This document shows, piece after piece, positions 17,983-26,950 of a stretch of DNA of 64,000 nt (positions are counted from its first letter, which is position 1; the number at the start of each line of letters is the position of its first letter). Location: the NCBI GenBank assembly GCA_021782495.1, contig JAJXUV010000003.1, positions 178,671-242,670 on the forward strand, read 5' to 3'. The notes below the pieces were generated by a model. That model ran no database searches. It saw only the letters and a program-made list of their open reading frames with translations, and was not told the origin of the DNA. Origin of the DNA: Pseudomonadota bacterium (GTDB lineage: Bacteria > Pseudomonadota > Gammaproteobacteria > UBA1113). Made by a program: the position numbers and the translations under genes.

Positions 17983-19455
17983 CTACAAGAGCGTTTTTGT
18001 CATCCCTGCGAAAGCAGGGATGACAGTATTAATATATTTTTCTAATTTTTCAACTGCCACTTCATCTAAATTTAAACCCAAGCGTGTGCGTCGCCACAAG
18101 AGATCTTCTGCTCGAAGCACCCATTCCTGAGCCAATAAATAATCCACTTCGGCCTGATACAGGCCAGCTCCAAAATGCTCGCCTAAATCGAGCAAAGTAC
18201 GTTTGCCCTCAAGCCAAGCGCGACATAGTGTACCATAAGATCCGCGATAACGCTTCAATACGGCTTCAGGTACAAAGCCATAGGGTTTTTCATCGAAGGC
18301 TTCCCCCCCGGGCAATAAAATGGGTTCTTCTTTAATTCGGGGCCAATTTTTTCTATTTTTTCCTAATAAAATCAAGGCATCTAAGGCCAAACGCCGGTGC
18401 GTGGTTAATTTGCCACCCAAGACCGTCAATAGGGTATGCCCTTTTTTACTTTCTTGCAGCAGTAGCCGATAATCCCGAGATAAGTGATGCGCATCGTGCA
18501 CTTGATCGTCCAACAAAGGCCTAAGACCCGCAAAAGAAGCGGCGATATCGGCTCTGGAAAAAGGCACCTGGACGTACCGATTCACACACTCTAACAAATA
18601 GCTTATTTCTGTTTCTGTCATCTTTAATTTGTCGAGACCGCCCTCATACGTCAATTCTGTGGTTCCCAATAAACTGTAACCCGGTTCATAAGGCGTTAAG
18701 AAAATAATACGCCCGTCTTCACATTCTAAAAAATAGGCTTTGTCATCGGGCAATTCTTTTTTCAAAACCAAATGACTACCTTTTACTAAACGCATTTTCG
18801 GAATATCAAAATCAGAAAAATACCGTTGATGAGATTGTGAAACCCAAGGTCCAGTTGCATTGACGATAACAGGAGCTTCATAAGAAGCTTGTTCTAATTC
18901 CACACACCAACCGGTATCGGTTTCCTTCAAAGATTGAATAGCCTGATAATTTAAAATGCGCGCGCCATACTGTTTGGCCAACAAAGCCCACTCTACCACC
19001 AAACGGCTGTCTTGCGTAACGGCATCGCTGTATACCAATCCGCTGTGAATATCAGATTTTAAAAAATGGTTATTTAAATGAAGTATGTGTGCTTTTGGTA
19101 AAGAATGATAACCACTTAAATAATCGTATGCAAACAACCCTACTCGCTTTAACCATCTTGGCGTTTTAGAAGGTACATCGGGAATAATAAATTCCATGGG
19201 TTTAATCAAGTGCGGCGCCATTTTAAGTAAAACTTCACGTTCTCGCAAAGCTTTTCTCACCAAAGAAAAATCGTATTGCTGCAAATAACGCAAGCCACCG
19301 TGGATCAATTGCGTGCTTTTACTGGAAGTGCCTGAGGCAATGTCATTTTGTTCGATTAGAACGATGTGCAAACCCAAGCGCGCTGCTTCCCCTGCTATCG
19401 CCATACCATTGATGCCGCCGCCGATGATAATCATGTCGACTTGATGAGAACTCAT
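17983..19455 (-). CDS. glpD: Aerobic glycerol-3-phosphate dehydrogenase
   Basis: FAD enzyme at the inner membrane that oxidises glycerol 3-phosphate to dihydroxyacetone phosphate and feeds quinone. N-terminal dinucleotide fold IIGGGINGMAIAGEAARLG, then SGTSSKSTQLIHGGLRYL, and the conserved LLDDQVHDAHHLSRDYRL region near residue 340. Length 490 is close to the usual 500. The final 15 or so residues ([13 protein letters not shown]) are translated from a family B palindromic repeat, so the native end of the protein was replaced. Its product joins tpiA metabolism, and the neighbouring ugpQ supplies its substrate. Confidence 0.95.
   Translation of the reverse strand: MSSHQVDMIIIGGGINGMAIAGEAARLGLHIVLIEQNDIASGTSSKSTQLIHGGLRYLQQYDFSLVRKALREREVLLKMAPHLIKPMEFIIPDVPSKTPRWLKRVGLFAYDYLSGYHSLPKAHILHLNNHFLKSDIHSGLVYSDAVTQDSRLVVEWALLAKQYGARILNYQAIQSLKETDTGWCVELEQASYEAPVIVNATGPWVSQSHQRYFSDFDIPKMRLVKGSHLVLKKELPDDKAYFLECEDGRIIFLTPYEPGYSLLGTTELTYEGGLDKLKMTETEISYLLECVNRYVQVPFSRADIAASFAGLRPLLDDQVHDAHHLSRDYRLLLQESKKGHTLLTVLGGKLTTHRRLALDALILLGKNRKNWPRIKEEPILLPGGEAFDEKPYGFVPEAVLKRYRGSYGTLCRAWLEGKRTLLDLGEHFGAGLYQAEVDYLLAQEWVLRAEDLLWRRTRLGLNLDEVAVEKLEKYINTVIPAFAGMTKTLL
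17999..18024. repeat. Family B palindrome inside the glpD 3' end
   Basis: A perfect 26-bp palindrome, GTCATCCCTGCGAAAGCAGG and its closing arm, encoding VIPAFAGMT of GlpD. It is read through in frame and a new stop is reached 13 bp beyond it. Confidence 0.9.
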
Positions 19456-19483
19456 TTTTTTCCTTAATTATAAGAACCAAACG

Positions 19484-19540
19484 GAGCCGAGACCATCAGG
19501 GAGCGGTAAACTAACAACCGCTCCCTGATGGTCTCGGCTC
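19484..19540. repeat. Family A palindrome, two perfect 24-bp arms
   Basis: The arms 19484-19507 and 19517-19540 (ACCGCTCCCTGATGGTCTCG and complement) are perfectly complementary around a 9-bp loop, in the gap between ugpQ and glpD. The arms share a variant base (ATGG for ACGG) in both halves, as expected if the hairpin is kept by gene conversion or compensatory change. Confidence 0.85.
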
Positions 19541-19559
19541 GGTTAAATGTTGCATGACT

Positions 19560-20294
19560 TCAATCTAACAACTTCGGATCGTCTGAAAAAAAGCCATCCA
19601 CGCCCATCGCCCATAAAGCATGCGCTTGATCGACGGTGTTGACAGTATAGGCTAGAACAATATAGTTATTTAACTTGAAGGCCGAAAGATGCATGGGATT
19701 TAACAATTTTTCATGGCAATGGATAGAAACCACGTCCAAGGCTTTTGCTTTTTCCAGCCAATCTGCTTTCCAATGTGGTAATAAATACGCGCGTTTGACA
19801 GCGGGCGCATATTGCTTATACCAACATAACACTTCCTCTTCGAAACTAGAAATCAAAATCGGAATCCGATCTACATAAGGTTTGATGATTTGCCACGTGT
19901 GCGCTGCCGTTTCCAGCGCATATTCGGTTGTGAAGGGTTTTATCTCTATGTTAATGCCACGCTGGTAGTGTAGCGCGAGTTCTAAAAGTTCTTGCAAACT
20001 GGGAATTGTTGTAAAAGGATGTGATTTGGAAAAAGAGGCAGCGATATTATAATTTTTTAAAGCTTCATTCGACAATGCATCAATATTAATGCGTTTTCTG
20101 GCAGTGCGCCACAAACTTCTGTCGTGTAAAATAACTGGCAAATGATCAGCGGTTAAGACCACATCACATTCCACCCAATCTGCTCCCATTTGATAGGCCA
20201 AGTCAAAGGCTTCTAAACTGTTTTCTGGCGCCAACAAACTGGCACCTCGATGGGCAACGATGATGGGTTTGGTCAAATCAAAAAAATCACTCAT
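19560..20294 (-). CDS. ugpQ: Glycerophosphodiester phosphodiesterase
   Basis: Hydrolyses glycerophosphodiesters to glycerol 3-phosphate and an alcohol. GDPD-fold motifs: VAHRGASLLAPENSLEAF at residue 15 (catalytic His-Arg, metal-binding Glu), WVECDVVLTADHLPVILHD near 38, and INIEIKPF near 115. No signal peptide, so cytoplasmic. I choose ATG 20292-20294, with GAAGGA upstream, giving 244 residues and an ATGA overlap with the end of pncC. The neighbouring glpD uses its product, so the pair is a functional module. Confidence 0.92.
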   Translation of the reverse strand: MSDFFDLTKPIIVAHRGASLLAPENSLEAFDLAYQMGADWVECDVVLTADHLPVILHDRSLWRTARKRINIDALSNEALKNYNIAASFSKSHPFTTIPSLQELLELALHYQRGINIEIKPFTTEYALETAAHTWQIIKPYVDRIPILISSFEEEVLCWYKQYAPAVKRAYLLPHWKADWLEKAKALDVVSIHCHEKLLNPMHLSAFKLNNYIVLAYTVNTVDQAHALWAMGVDGFFSDDPKLLD

Positions 20295-20785
20295 AGACAT
20301 CCTTCAATCAGCAAATACAGTTGAGACAAAGCAAATTCCACAGACGCTTCGCGTACGCTTTGTCTATCGCCCGAAAAATGTTGACGATAGGTTTTCACTT
20401 GATCGGCATAGGCGAGGGCAAAACACACAGTTCCCACGGGCTTTCCTGCATAACCACCACCCGGCCCTGCAATACCACTTACGCTCACGCTGATTTGTGC
20501 ATAACTGTGTTTCAAAGCGCCTTCCGCCATTTCCTTAACGGTTTCAACACTCACCGCACCATATTCTTCTAAAGTATTTGCAGACACACCTAACATTTCT
20601 ATTTTCGCGGCATTGCTGTACGTTACAAAGCCTCGTTCAAACCAATGTGAACTGTCGGGAATCGCAGTGATCATTTGCGCGATATAGCCGCCGGTACAGG
20701 ATTCAGCAGTCGCGAGTTTCCAGGCTTTTTCTCTCAACAATTTTCCGAGTTTTTCTGATAAGAGATATAAAGATGATGTCCTAAT
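20291..20785 (-). CDS. pncC: Nicotinamide-nucleotide amidohydrolase (CinA C-terminal type), probable ATT start
   Basis: Deamidates NMN to NaMN in pyridine nucleotide recycling. The hallmark ATAESCTGGYIAQMIT and VSVSGIAGPGGG with KPVGTVCFAL are present. No ATG, GTG or TTG occurs in frame early enough to give a full N-terminus: the first TTG pair (20738-20743) cuts off a helix (LYLLSEKLGKLLREKAW) that the family normally has. An ATT at 20783-20785, spaced 7 nt from GGAG, gives 164 residues, the typical length. A stop codon lies further upstream in a family A repeat, which may have removed an older start. Confidence 0.88.
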   Translation of the reverse strand: MRTSSLYLLSEKLGKLLREKAWKLATAESCTGGYIAQMITAIPDSSHWFERGFVTYSNAAKIEMLGVSANTLEEYGAVSVETVKEMAEGALKHSYAQISVSVSGIAGPGGGYAGKPVGTVCFALAYADQVKTYRQHFSGDRQSVREASVEFALSQLYLLIEGCL

Positions 20786-20825
20786 GATAATTCTCCGTTT
20801 CGTATCAAAATCGCCCTGGATGGTT

Positions 20826-20880
20826 TCTCACTCCGAACCACCGCTCCCTGACGGTCGCGGCTCGGTGAATACGATCGTTA
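20826..20880. repeat. Family A repeat, long single unit with tail
   Basis: CTCCGAACCACCGCTCCCTG followed by ACGGTCGCGGCTCGGTGAAT and ACGATCGTTATC. The same extended unit with the same tail occurs at 35247-35307. The rest of the gap up to ampG (20881-20968) is GC-rich and holds nothing I recognise. Confidence 0.8.
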
Positions 20881-20968
20881 TCACCGGAGAGGACCCCGCG
20901 AACTGGATCTCGAACGCGAGGGGAATTTCGAGCGCTCTGACAGAACCCCGTGCTCGATCGCTCACCTT

Positions 20969-22216
20969 TCATACTCCTTCCAGTGTTCCTTCGGGCTCTT
21001 TAAAACACACCATATCGTGGCTGTACCACAACAAATACAAGCCCGGCACGCAAATCAATGTACTCAACCAATAAAAATTAGTCCATCCTAAATAATGCAC
21101 TAAAATACCGGAAGTAGAACCAATTACCACTCGACCGATAGAAGCCACTGCCGACAAACAGGCGTATTGCATCGCTGTGAATTTGGGATTACACAAAGCC
21201 ATTAAAAAGGCGACAAAAGCGGTGCTCGACATGCCACTGCAAAAATTTTCAAAAAAAATGACGATGCCAGCCAATATCATATTTTTACCGACTATCGCTA
21301 GGATCACAAATAAAATATTCGTCAAAGCCGCTAAAATACCAAACACAAATAAGGACCGAAACAACCCCAAACGCATCATCCACAAACCACCGCTAATGCC
21401 ACCTAAAATCATCGAGCCCAAACCAATGACTTTATTCAGCAAAGCCACTTCCGTTAAACTAAAGGACAATCCACGCAATAAAAAAGGCGTCGTTAAAGAA
21501 AGTGCATAGGCTTCACCTAATTTATACAAAATCACCACAAAAATGAGTGCAAACGCATTAGGTCTGGCAAAAAAATCTTGGAGTGGCCCGAAAAAAGCTT
21601 CTTTTAAACTTGCTGGTTGAACTAAGACGCAAGGTTCTGGCGTGAAAAAAGTAAGCACACTACAGAACAACAAAATCCCAGCCATGATTTTGTAGGTATA
21701 ATCCCAACCAATGTGATCGGCTAACAATAAGGCCATCGCACCGGCGATCAATAAAGCCAGTCGATACCCTGTCACATTTAAGGCAGAACCCAATCCCCGT
21801 TCTTTGACTTGCAAAATTTCGGCCCGATAAGCATCCACCGCAATGTCTTGGGTCGCTGAGAAAAAAGCCAAAATAGCGCCTAAACCCATCAACAAATACG
21901 GATGCTGTGAAGGTTGTAAATACGACATACACCACAACACCCCAATCAAAGCCAATTGCATACTGATGATCCAACTTTTGCGTCGCCCTAAAAAAGAAAG
22001 CGTTAGACGATCCAATAAGGGCGCCCACAACCATTTTAAAACGTAGGAAAGTCCTACGATATTCAAAAAGCCCAATACAATGATCCCGATATTGTCTTCG
22101 GTAAACCATGCTTGAAGAGTACTGCTAGACAAACTGAGCGGTAATCCAGAAGACAAACCCAATAAAGCCACCGCGCAATAGCGGGTACGCGGCCTACAAG
22201 TTGTGAGCGTAGACAT
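20969..22216 (-). CDS. ampG: AmpG-like muropeptide/MFS permease
   Basis: Inner-membrane major facilitator permease; AmpG imports GlcNAc-anhydroMurNAc-peptides for cell-wall recycling. The N-terminus FLNIVGLSYVLKWLWAPLLDR with the following GRRKSWII loop is the AmpG signature, and twelve hydrophobic helices can be counted in 415 residues. The start codon directly follows the mip stop without a gap. The C-terminal tail after helix 12 is short (SHDMVCFKEPEGTLEGV). Substrate is inferred from family only. Confidence 0.85.
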   Translation of the reverse strand: MSTLTTCRPRTRYCAVALLGLSSGLPLSLSSSTLQAWFTEDNIGIIVLGFLNIVGLSYVLKWLWAPLLDRLTLSFLGRRKSWIISMQLALIGVLWCMSYLQPSQHPYLLMGLGAILAFFSATQDIAVDAYRAEILQVKERGLGSALNVTGYRLALLIAGAMALLLADHIGWDYTYKIMAGILLFCSVLTFFTPEPCVLVQPASLKEAFFGPLQDFFARPNAFALIFVVILYKLGEAYALSLTTPFLLRGLSFSLTEVALLNKVIGLGSMILGGISGGLWMMRLGLFRSLFVFGILAALTNILFVILAIVGKNMILAGIVIFFENFCSGMSSTAFVAFLMALCNPKFTAMQYACLSAVASIGRVVIGSTSGILVHYLGWTNFYWLSTLICVPGLYLLWYSHDMVCFKEPEGTLEGV

Positions 22217-23107
22217 TTAAGACTTCTTGGTCGTACTGGCTTTATGGCTCACCGTTGTCCCTGGTTTTTTAATATCAATTAAATGAATTTTAAAAATCAG
22301 GGTTTGATTGGGACCAATCGGCCCGCCCACGCCTTGTTGTCCATAAGCCAATTGGGGTGGGATATACACTTCCCACTCATCGCCCACTTTCATGTGCGTC
22401 AAAGCTTCTTGCCAACCGGGAATCACTTCAGACACTTTAAAGGTCACCGGTTGTCCTTGTTTGTAGGAGCTATCAAAAACTGTGCCATCGATCAAACGGC
22501 CTTCATAATCGACGGTGACGGTGTCGTTCGCTGTCGGCGTCGCGCCAGTGCCTGCCGTTAAACTCTTGTATTGCAAACCATCGCCCATCGTTTGAACACC
22601 AGGTTGGGTTTTATTGTTGGCTAAAAAAGCAGTGCCTGCTTTGGCATTTTTATCGCCTAAAGCTTTTTGCTGAGCTTGTACTTGCTGCTGATTTTCCATT
22701 TGTTTGGCGTATAGAATTTTTTTGAAACTGTCTAAGGCTTGTTTCATTTGCGCATCGTTCAGCATAAAGGGGCCGCCTGCCATGCCATCTGTCATACCCC
22801 GAGCAAATAAGCTGGGATTTAAGCTCAAACTTTGATCTTTGAGATTACGCCCCATATCCACACCCAAGGTATAGCTAATTTTGTCGGTGTCGCTGTTGAT
22901 AGCACTGTCTGGCGCCATGCGTACATTATTGATGCGCGCGTCTGTGGTCACGGGCATAGATTGTACGGCTTGGACCGGGTTAGCCGTGGATGCCGCCGAA
23001 GTGGCATTGCTTGGATTGGGTGTATTTGAAGTAGCCGGCGCAGGCGTGGCATAAGCTACCCCCAGCGACATGCCCGTCAAAATGAGTGCGAGTTTTCTTA
23101 GTTTCAT
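22217..23107 (-). CDS. mip: Mip-like FKBP-type peptidyl-prolyl isomerase
   Basis: Exported proline isomerase; in Legionella and Coxiella the Mip homologue aids intracellular infection. Signal peptide residues 1-20 (cleavage after AYA), then a Pro/Ala/Thr/Asn-rich linker of about 45 residues, the FKBP_N dimerisation region (KISYTLGVDMGRNLKDQSL to about 175), and the FKBP catalytic domain from about 195 (VDYEGRLIDGTVFDSSY, VIPGWQEAL, IPPQLAYG). At 296 residues it is longer than L. pneumophila Mip because of the linker. It directly abuts ampG. Confidence 0.92.
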   Translation of the reverse strand: MKLRKLALILTGMSLGVAYATPAPATSNTPNPSNATSAASTANPVQAVQSMPVTTDARINNVRMAPDSAINSDTDKISYTLGVDMGRNLKDQSLSLNPSLFARGMTDGMAGGPFMLNDAQMKQALDSFKKILYAKQMENQQQVQAQQKALGDKNAKAGTAFLANNKTQPGVQTMGDGLQYKSLTAGTGATPTANDTVTVDYEGRLIDGTVFDSSYKQGQPVTFKVSEVIPGWQEALTHMKVGDEWEVYIPPQLAYGQQGVGGPIGPNQTLIFKIHLIDIKKPGTTVSHKASTTKKS

Positions 23108-23180
23108 TGGTGACTCCCCAGGTTAGTTTATAGATTAAGGTAATCTATTCTGCCCTATTTTTTCTAACTTGGGAATCCCC

Positions 23181-25592
23181 CTAATGAGAAGTTAGCCTCC
23201 GCCTCACGATTCCTTGCTCAGGATTCGTGCTTTGCGACATTTTACTTTTATTCGGCAAAGGGCTAGAGGCAAAAAAGCTAAAAATTTGATGTTTAACGTG
23301 GGTAAAAGAGGAAGTTTTTTTCTTTTGTTCCAATTTATTCTCTCTGGACATATCTAAGGCCGTACATCGCCCTTTATTCGTCGAATTCGATGAATCAACC
23401 CTCTTTTCATTTAAAAGAGTTATGATAGCTGTATTACCGCATTGTTCAGCGAAAGCTAAGGCCGTATTTCCCTTTTTATCCTTGCAATTGGGATCAGCGC
23501 CTTGTTTAAGTAAAAACCCCACCGCATTTGCATCACCGAGTTCTATGGCAATGTGCAATGGTGTCGCCCCTTTTCCATTGAGTTTATTTAACATTGTTTT
23601 ATTTTGTTGCAAAAAAAACTGGGCTGCTTCAAAATTGTTTTGCATTATCGCTATATCTAATATAGAAAACCCGCGGGAAGTGTTTCTAAGGCTTTTTAGC
23701 TTTTCAGATTTTGCAGGGTCTTTTTCTAATAGAATCTTGCAGGCATTAACCTGTCCTAGGTCTACAGCGTAATCCAATGGGGTCCACTTTCTTTGATCCA
23801 ATTGATTAAGGTCAATACCCTGAAAATGGCTATCCTCTAGAATGGCCTGGATTAGATCTGCATTTCCCCCTTTGGCGGCAAAATGTAATAACTGAGATTT
23901 CTCTGCAACTTCTTTTTTGTCTAAATTCATATTCCGAGAATTTAGCTGCCGCCTGACAATTCCCGGCACAGAATTCGTGCCTTGCGACATTTTACTTTTA
24001 TCCGGCAAACCGTTAGTCGCTAATTTTTCTAGTAAGCTATTAACAACCGCATAATCACAAGTAGCGGCCGCTAATCTCAGGTAATACACATATTCTTTCA
24101 ATTCAAATGGTGTCGCCGCAATAAGTTTTTTAATGATGCTAGCAGGACAACCAAGAGAAATGGCACAATATAAAGGACTTCTGCCATCGCCATCAGGTTT
24201 AATCTTATTCATGGGTTGCTTCAATAATAAGTCTATTAAAGCTTCATTCCACCGATTCTTATTTAAAACGGCCAGATGTAATAAACTTCTGCCATTATTG
24301 TCTACACCACCAACTTCAGCGCCCTGTTCAATTAAAAATTTTGCTGCTTGCGCATTGCTACTAAGTACGGCTCTGTGCAATAAAGTGCGGCCATACCTAT
24401 CTCGTGCATTGATTAAAAGCGCTCTTTTTTCTGGACAAACTTGCTCTAAAAGATACTTCGCTATAACATATTGCCCGTATCCTATTGCCTTGACAAAAAA
24501 CCTTAAAGCCAGATTGTCGTCGGACTGAGCGAAGCTAGCAAATTCAGTTGAATTTGCTAATGAAGATAAATTACCGTTTTCAATATGGGAAAGAAGTTGA
24601 TCAATCTCCTCCTTATTTTCATCCATTGTTTCTACCACATGCTTTTTCTTGGCCTGCAATGCTTTCTTTGCCTGTAAAAAAACTTTTTCTAACATAAAAT
24701 CTGTTGGTCTTTGAGCAGGATTGTCATCGCACATTGCATGCACCATTGAAATAACTTTTTTTATTTCGTCTTGAACTCCTTCTTTTTCTCCTGCTTTTCT
24801 TAAATAGCGGTCCATTTCGTCTAAATTAAAAAAACAATGGTAAAAATCTTCCCTCCGCCCAATTAAACCCTCCCTATGTGCACCTAGTGTTAAAGCAACA
24901 ATATTTGTCAATGAATAAGTTTCCATCTCCAAAGTCTGTTGCATACCAACGCCAAGAATATACTCTGGCGCTGTCGTTGCTGGTGTTCTAGATTCATTTG
25001 CAAAATCGATAGGATAACAACCAAACTCTACTTTGCGTGTTTTTTGATTTTTTTTGATGTCAAACAAAAAATTGGCGGCTTTTAAATCCGTATGATTTAA
25101 ACCTATACCTCTGGAAGGCCGCTTTCTATGAAAGGCAGCGATGGTCCGCATCAGTTCTCCCAACAATTCAAATCTTTCTTCTAAAGATAGGTCATTTATT
25201 TGGTCAATTAGTTCAGGATCGTTTAAATCTTTGCCTGGAAGTTTAGGCATCACGGTAATCACAATATCTTTATCTTCATAAAATTCGGTTGGATAATACC
25301 AATTTTGATTTTCAGCTTCTTGTTTAATAGCTTGAACATCCAGTTTGTCGCGATTATGATAAACTTTAACGGCTTTTGGTTCAGTATCAATTTGATTAGT
25401 CTTTTTATCAAATAAATATCCTTCATACACGGTGCCATAACTACCTTTTCCCAAAGGCTTTACTTTCAGAACAAATTCGTTTTTGTTCTTATTGCCCATC
25501 TCGAGAAAACAATACGCTTCCCCATTTTGCCAAAAAACTTCGCATTCTTTATTTCCAATTCGGATTGTTTCAAATTCGAAAATACTTGACAT
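23181..25592 (-). CDS. Eukaryote-like protein kinase with ankyrin repeats, probable secreted effector
   Basis: 803 residues. N-terminal kinase-like domain (about 45-320): glycine loop LGKGSYGTVYEGYLF, the Lys in PKAVKVYH, the catalytic loop GLNHTDLKAANFLF (HxDxKxxN in HTDLKAAN) and PIDFAN in place of the usual DFG, so activity is uncertain. Ankyrin repeats run from about 385 to 735 (GRTLLHRAVLSSNAQAAKFLIEQGAEV, KGATPLHIAIELGDANAVGF and others, quoted in parts). A 25-residue stretch beginning LPDKSKMSQGTN is repeated at the C-terminus as LPNKSKMSQSTN. No signal peptide. Kinase-ankyrin architecture, isolated gene, and a PmrA-like box suggest a Dot/Icm effector. Confidence 0.85.
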   Translation of the reverse strand: MSSIFEFETIRIGNKECEVFWQNGEAYCFLEMGNKNKNEFVLKVKPLGKGSYGTVYEGYLFDKKTNQIDTEPKAVKVYHNRDKLDVQAIKQEAENQNWYYPTEFYEDKDIVITVMPKLPGKDLNDPELIDQINDLSLEERFELLGELMRTIAAFHRKRPSRGIGLNHTDLKAANFLFDIKKNQKTRKVEFGCYPIDFANESRTPATTAPEYILGVGMQQTLEMETYSLTNIVALTLGAHREGLIGRREDFYHCFFNLDEMDRYLRKAGEKEGVQDEIKKVISMVHAMCDDNPAQRPTDFMLEKVFLQAKKALQAKKKHVVETMDENKEEIDQLLSHIENGNLSSLANSTEFASFAQSDDNLALRFFVKAIGYGQYVIAKYLLEQVCPEKRALLINARDRYGRTLLHRAVLSSNAQAAKFLIEQGAEVGGVDNNGRSLLHLAVLNKNRWNEALIDLLLKQPMNKIKPDGDGRSPLYCAISLGCPASIIKKLIAATPFELKEYVYYLRLAAATCDYAVVNSLLEKLATNGLPDKSKMSQGTNSVPGIVRRQLNSRNMNLDKKEVAEKSQLLHFAAKGGNADLIQAILEDSHFQGIDLNQLDQRKWTPLDYAVDLGQVNACKILLEKDPAKSEKLKSLRNTSRGFSILDIAIMQNNFEAAQFFLQQNKTMLNKLNGKGATPLHIAIELGDANAVGFLLKQGADPNCKDKKGNTALAFAEQCGNTAIITLLNEKRVDSSNSTNKGRCTALDMSRENKLEQKKKTSSFTHVKHQIFSFFASSPLPNKSKMSQSTNPEQGIVRRRLTSH

Positions 25593-25623
25593 AATATTAC
25601 CTTAATATATTGTAACTAAATTT

Positions 25624-25666
25624 ATTATCTCTAAATTATACAGATTAAATATTAAGGAAGTATTAA
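25624..25666 (-). promoter_or_regulatory. PmrA-box-like tandem TTAA site and -10 element of the kinase-ankyrin gene
   Basis: On the minus strand TTAATACTTCCTTAA (25652-25666) holds two TTAA half-sites 11 bp apart; exactly 22 bp further lies GATAAT (25624-25629), 5 of 6 to the -10 consensus. The start codon follows about 31 bp later. Legionella and Coxiella PmrA recognises tandem cTTAA half-sites with this period. Confidence 0.55.
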
Positions 25667-25786
25667 ATTAAATATATAATTTACTTGCTTTTAGTTTATT
25701 TAGCCCCTTTCCTAAAAATATCGCGCCTTCGCATTTTGTACTCCCTTTGGTATATACTCAGTTTCTGTACTTAGAGGGAGATTTAC

Positions 25787-26950
25787 ATGACACTCACCGG
25801 GCTTTTACCCCCTTTGTCTGAAGAATTACAACTAATCCAAGACACGGTCCAGCAATTTGCTGAGCGCGAAATCGCGCCCAAAGCCGAAGAAATCGACCAT
25901 GCTGGACATTTGCCCTCCGCTTTATGGCAAAAAATGGGCGATTTAGGCTTATTGGGCTTGACCGCGGAAACTGAATACGGCGGGAGCGCCATGGGGTATT
26001 TGGCCCATGTCATTGTCATGGAAGCTCTCAGCCGAGCTAGCGCTTCGGTGGGCTTGAGTTATGGGGCACATTCCAATTTGTGTATCAATCAAATCACCTT
26101 AAACGCTACTCCTGAACAAAAAAAACGTTATTTACCCGCTTTAATCAGCGGAGAACGGGTCGGGGCCCTGGCCATGAGTGAAACTGGCGCGGGTTCGGAT
26201 GTGATTTCCATGCAATTGCGCGCCGACAAAAAGGGCGATCGCTATATTTTAAATGGCCATAAAATGTGGATCACCAATGGTCCACAAGCCAATACCATTA
26301 TCGTTTATGCCAAAACCGATCCTTCTGCTGGCAAAAAAGGCATTACGGCATTTATCGTCGAAAATACTTTTAAAGGTTTCAGCATTGCGCAGAAATTAGA
26401 TAAATTGGGCATGCGAGGATCTTCTACTTGTGAATTAGTCTTTCAGGATTGTGAGGTTCCCGAAGAGAATATCTTAGGCGCACTGAATCAAGGAACCAAA
26501 GTTCTGATGCGCGGTTTGGATTATGAACGCGTGATTTTGGCCGCAGGGCCTGTGGGCATCATGCAAGCTTGTCTGGATGTGGTCTTACCTTATGTGCAAC
26601 AACGCAAGCAATTCAACAAACCCATCGGCGAATTTCAGTTGATTCAAACCAAACTCGCCGACATGTACAGTACTTTAAATGCTTGCCGCTTGTATTTGTA
26701 TGCTACAGCTCAAGCCTGTGACACACACAAAATAACCCGTAAAGATGCCGCCAGTGTGATTTTATACACCGCTGAACGTGCTACCCAAATGGCCTTAGAA
26801 TCCATTCAATGTTTGGGGGGCAATGGTTATATCAATGAATTTCCTTGTGGTCGCTTATTGAGGGATGCGAAATTATACGAAATTGGTGCGGGAACCTCAG
26901 AAATTCGCCGTATTTTGATAGGTAGGGAATTATTTAAGGAATCAATATGA
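25787..26950 (+). CDS. liuA: Isovaleryl-CoA dehydrogenase
   Basis: FAD acyl-CoA dehydrogenase that turns isovaleryl-CoA to 3-methylcrotonyl-CoA, third step of leucine catabolism. It carries [16 protein letters not shown] near residue 125 and the C-terminal signature [20 protein letters not shown] near 345, with [11 protein letters not shown]. Glu in [10 protein letters not shown] is at the position used as catalytic base in isovaleryl-CoA dehydrogenases. Length 387 is typical. GAGGGAG precedes the ATG. First gene of a six-gene operon whose other members fix the assignment. Confidence 0.94.
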   Translation: MTLTGLLPPLSEELQLIQDTVQQFAEREIAPKAEEIDHAGHLPSALWQKMGDLGLLGLTAETEYGGSAMGYLAHVIVMEALSRASASVGLSYGAHSNLCINQITLNATPEQKKRYLPALISGERVGALAMSETGAGSDVISMQLRADKKGDRYILNGHKMWITNGPQANTIIVYAKTDPSAGKKGITAFIVENTFKGFSIAQKLDKLGMRGSSTCELVFQDCEVPEENILGALNQGTKVLMRGLDYERVILAAGPVGIMQACLDVVLPYVQQRKQFNKPIGEFQLIQTKLADMYSTLNACRLYLYATAQACDTHKITRKDAASVILYTAERATQMALESIQCLGGNGYINEFPCGRLLRDAKLYEIGAGTSEIRRILIGRELFKESI

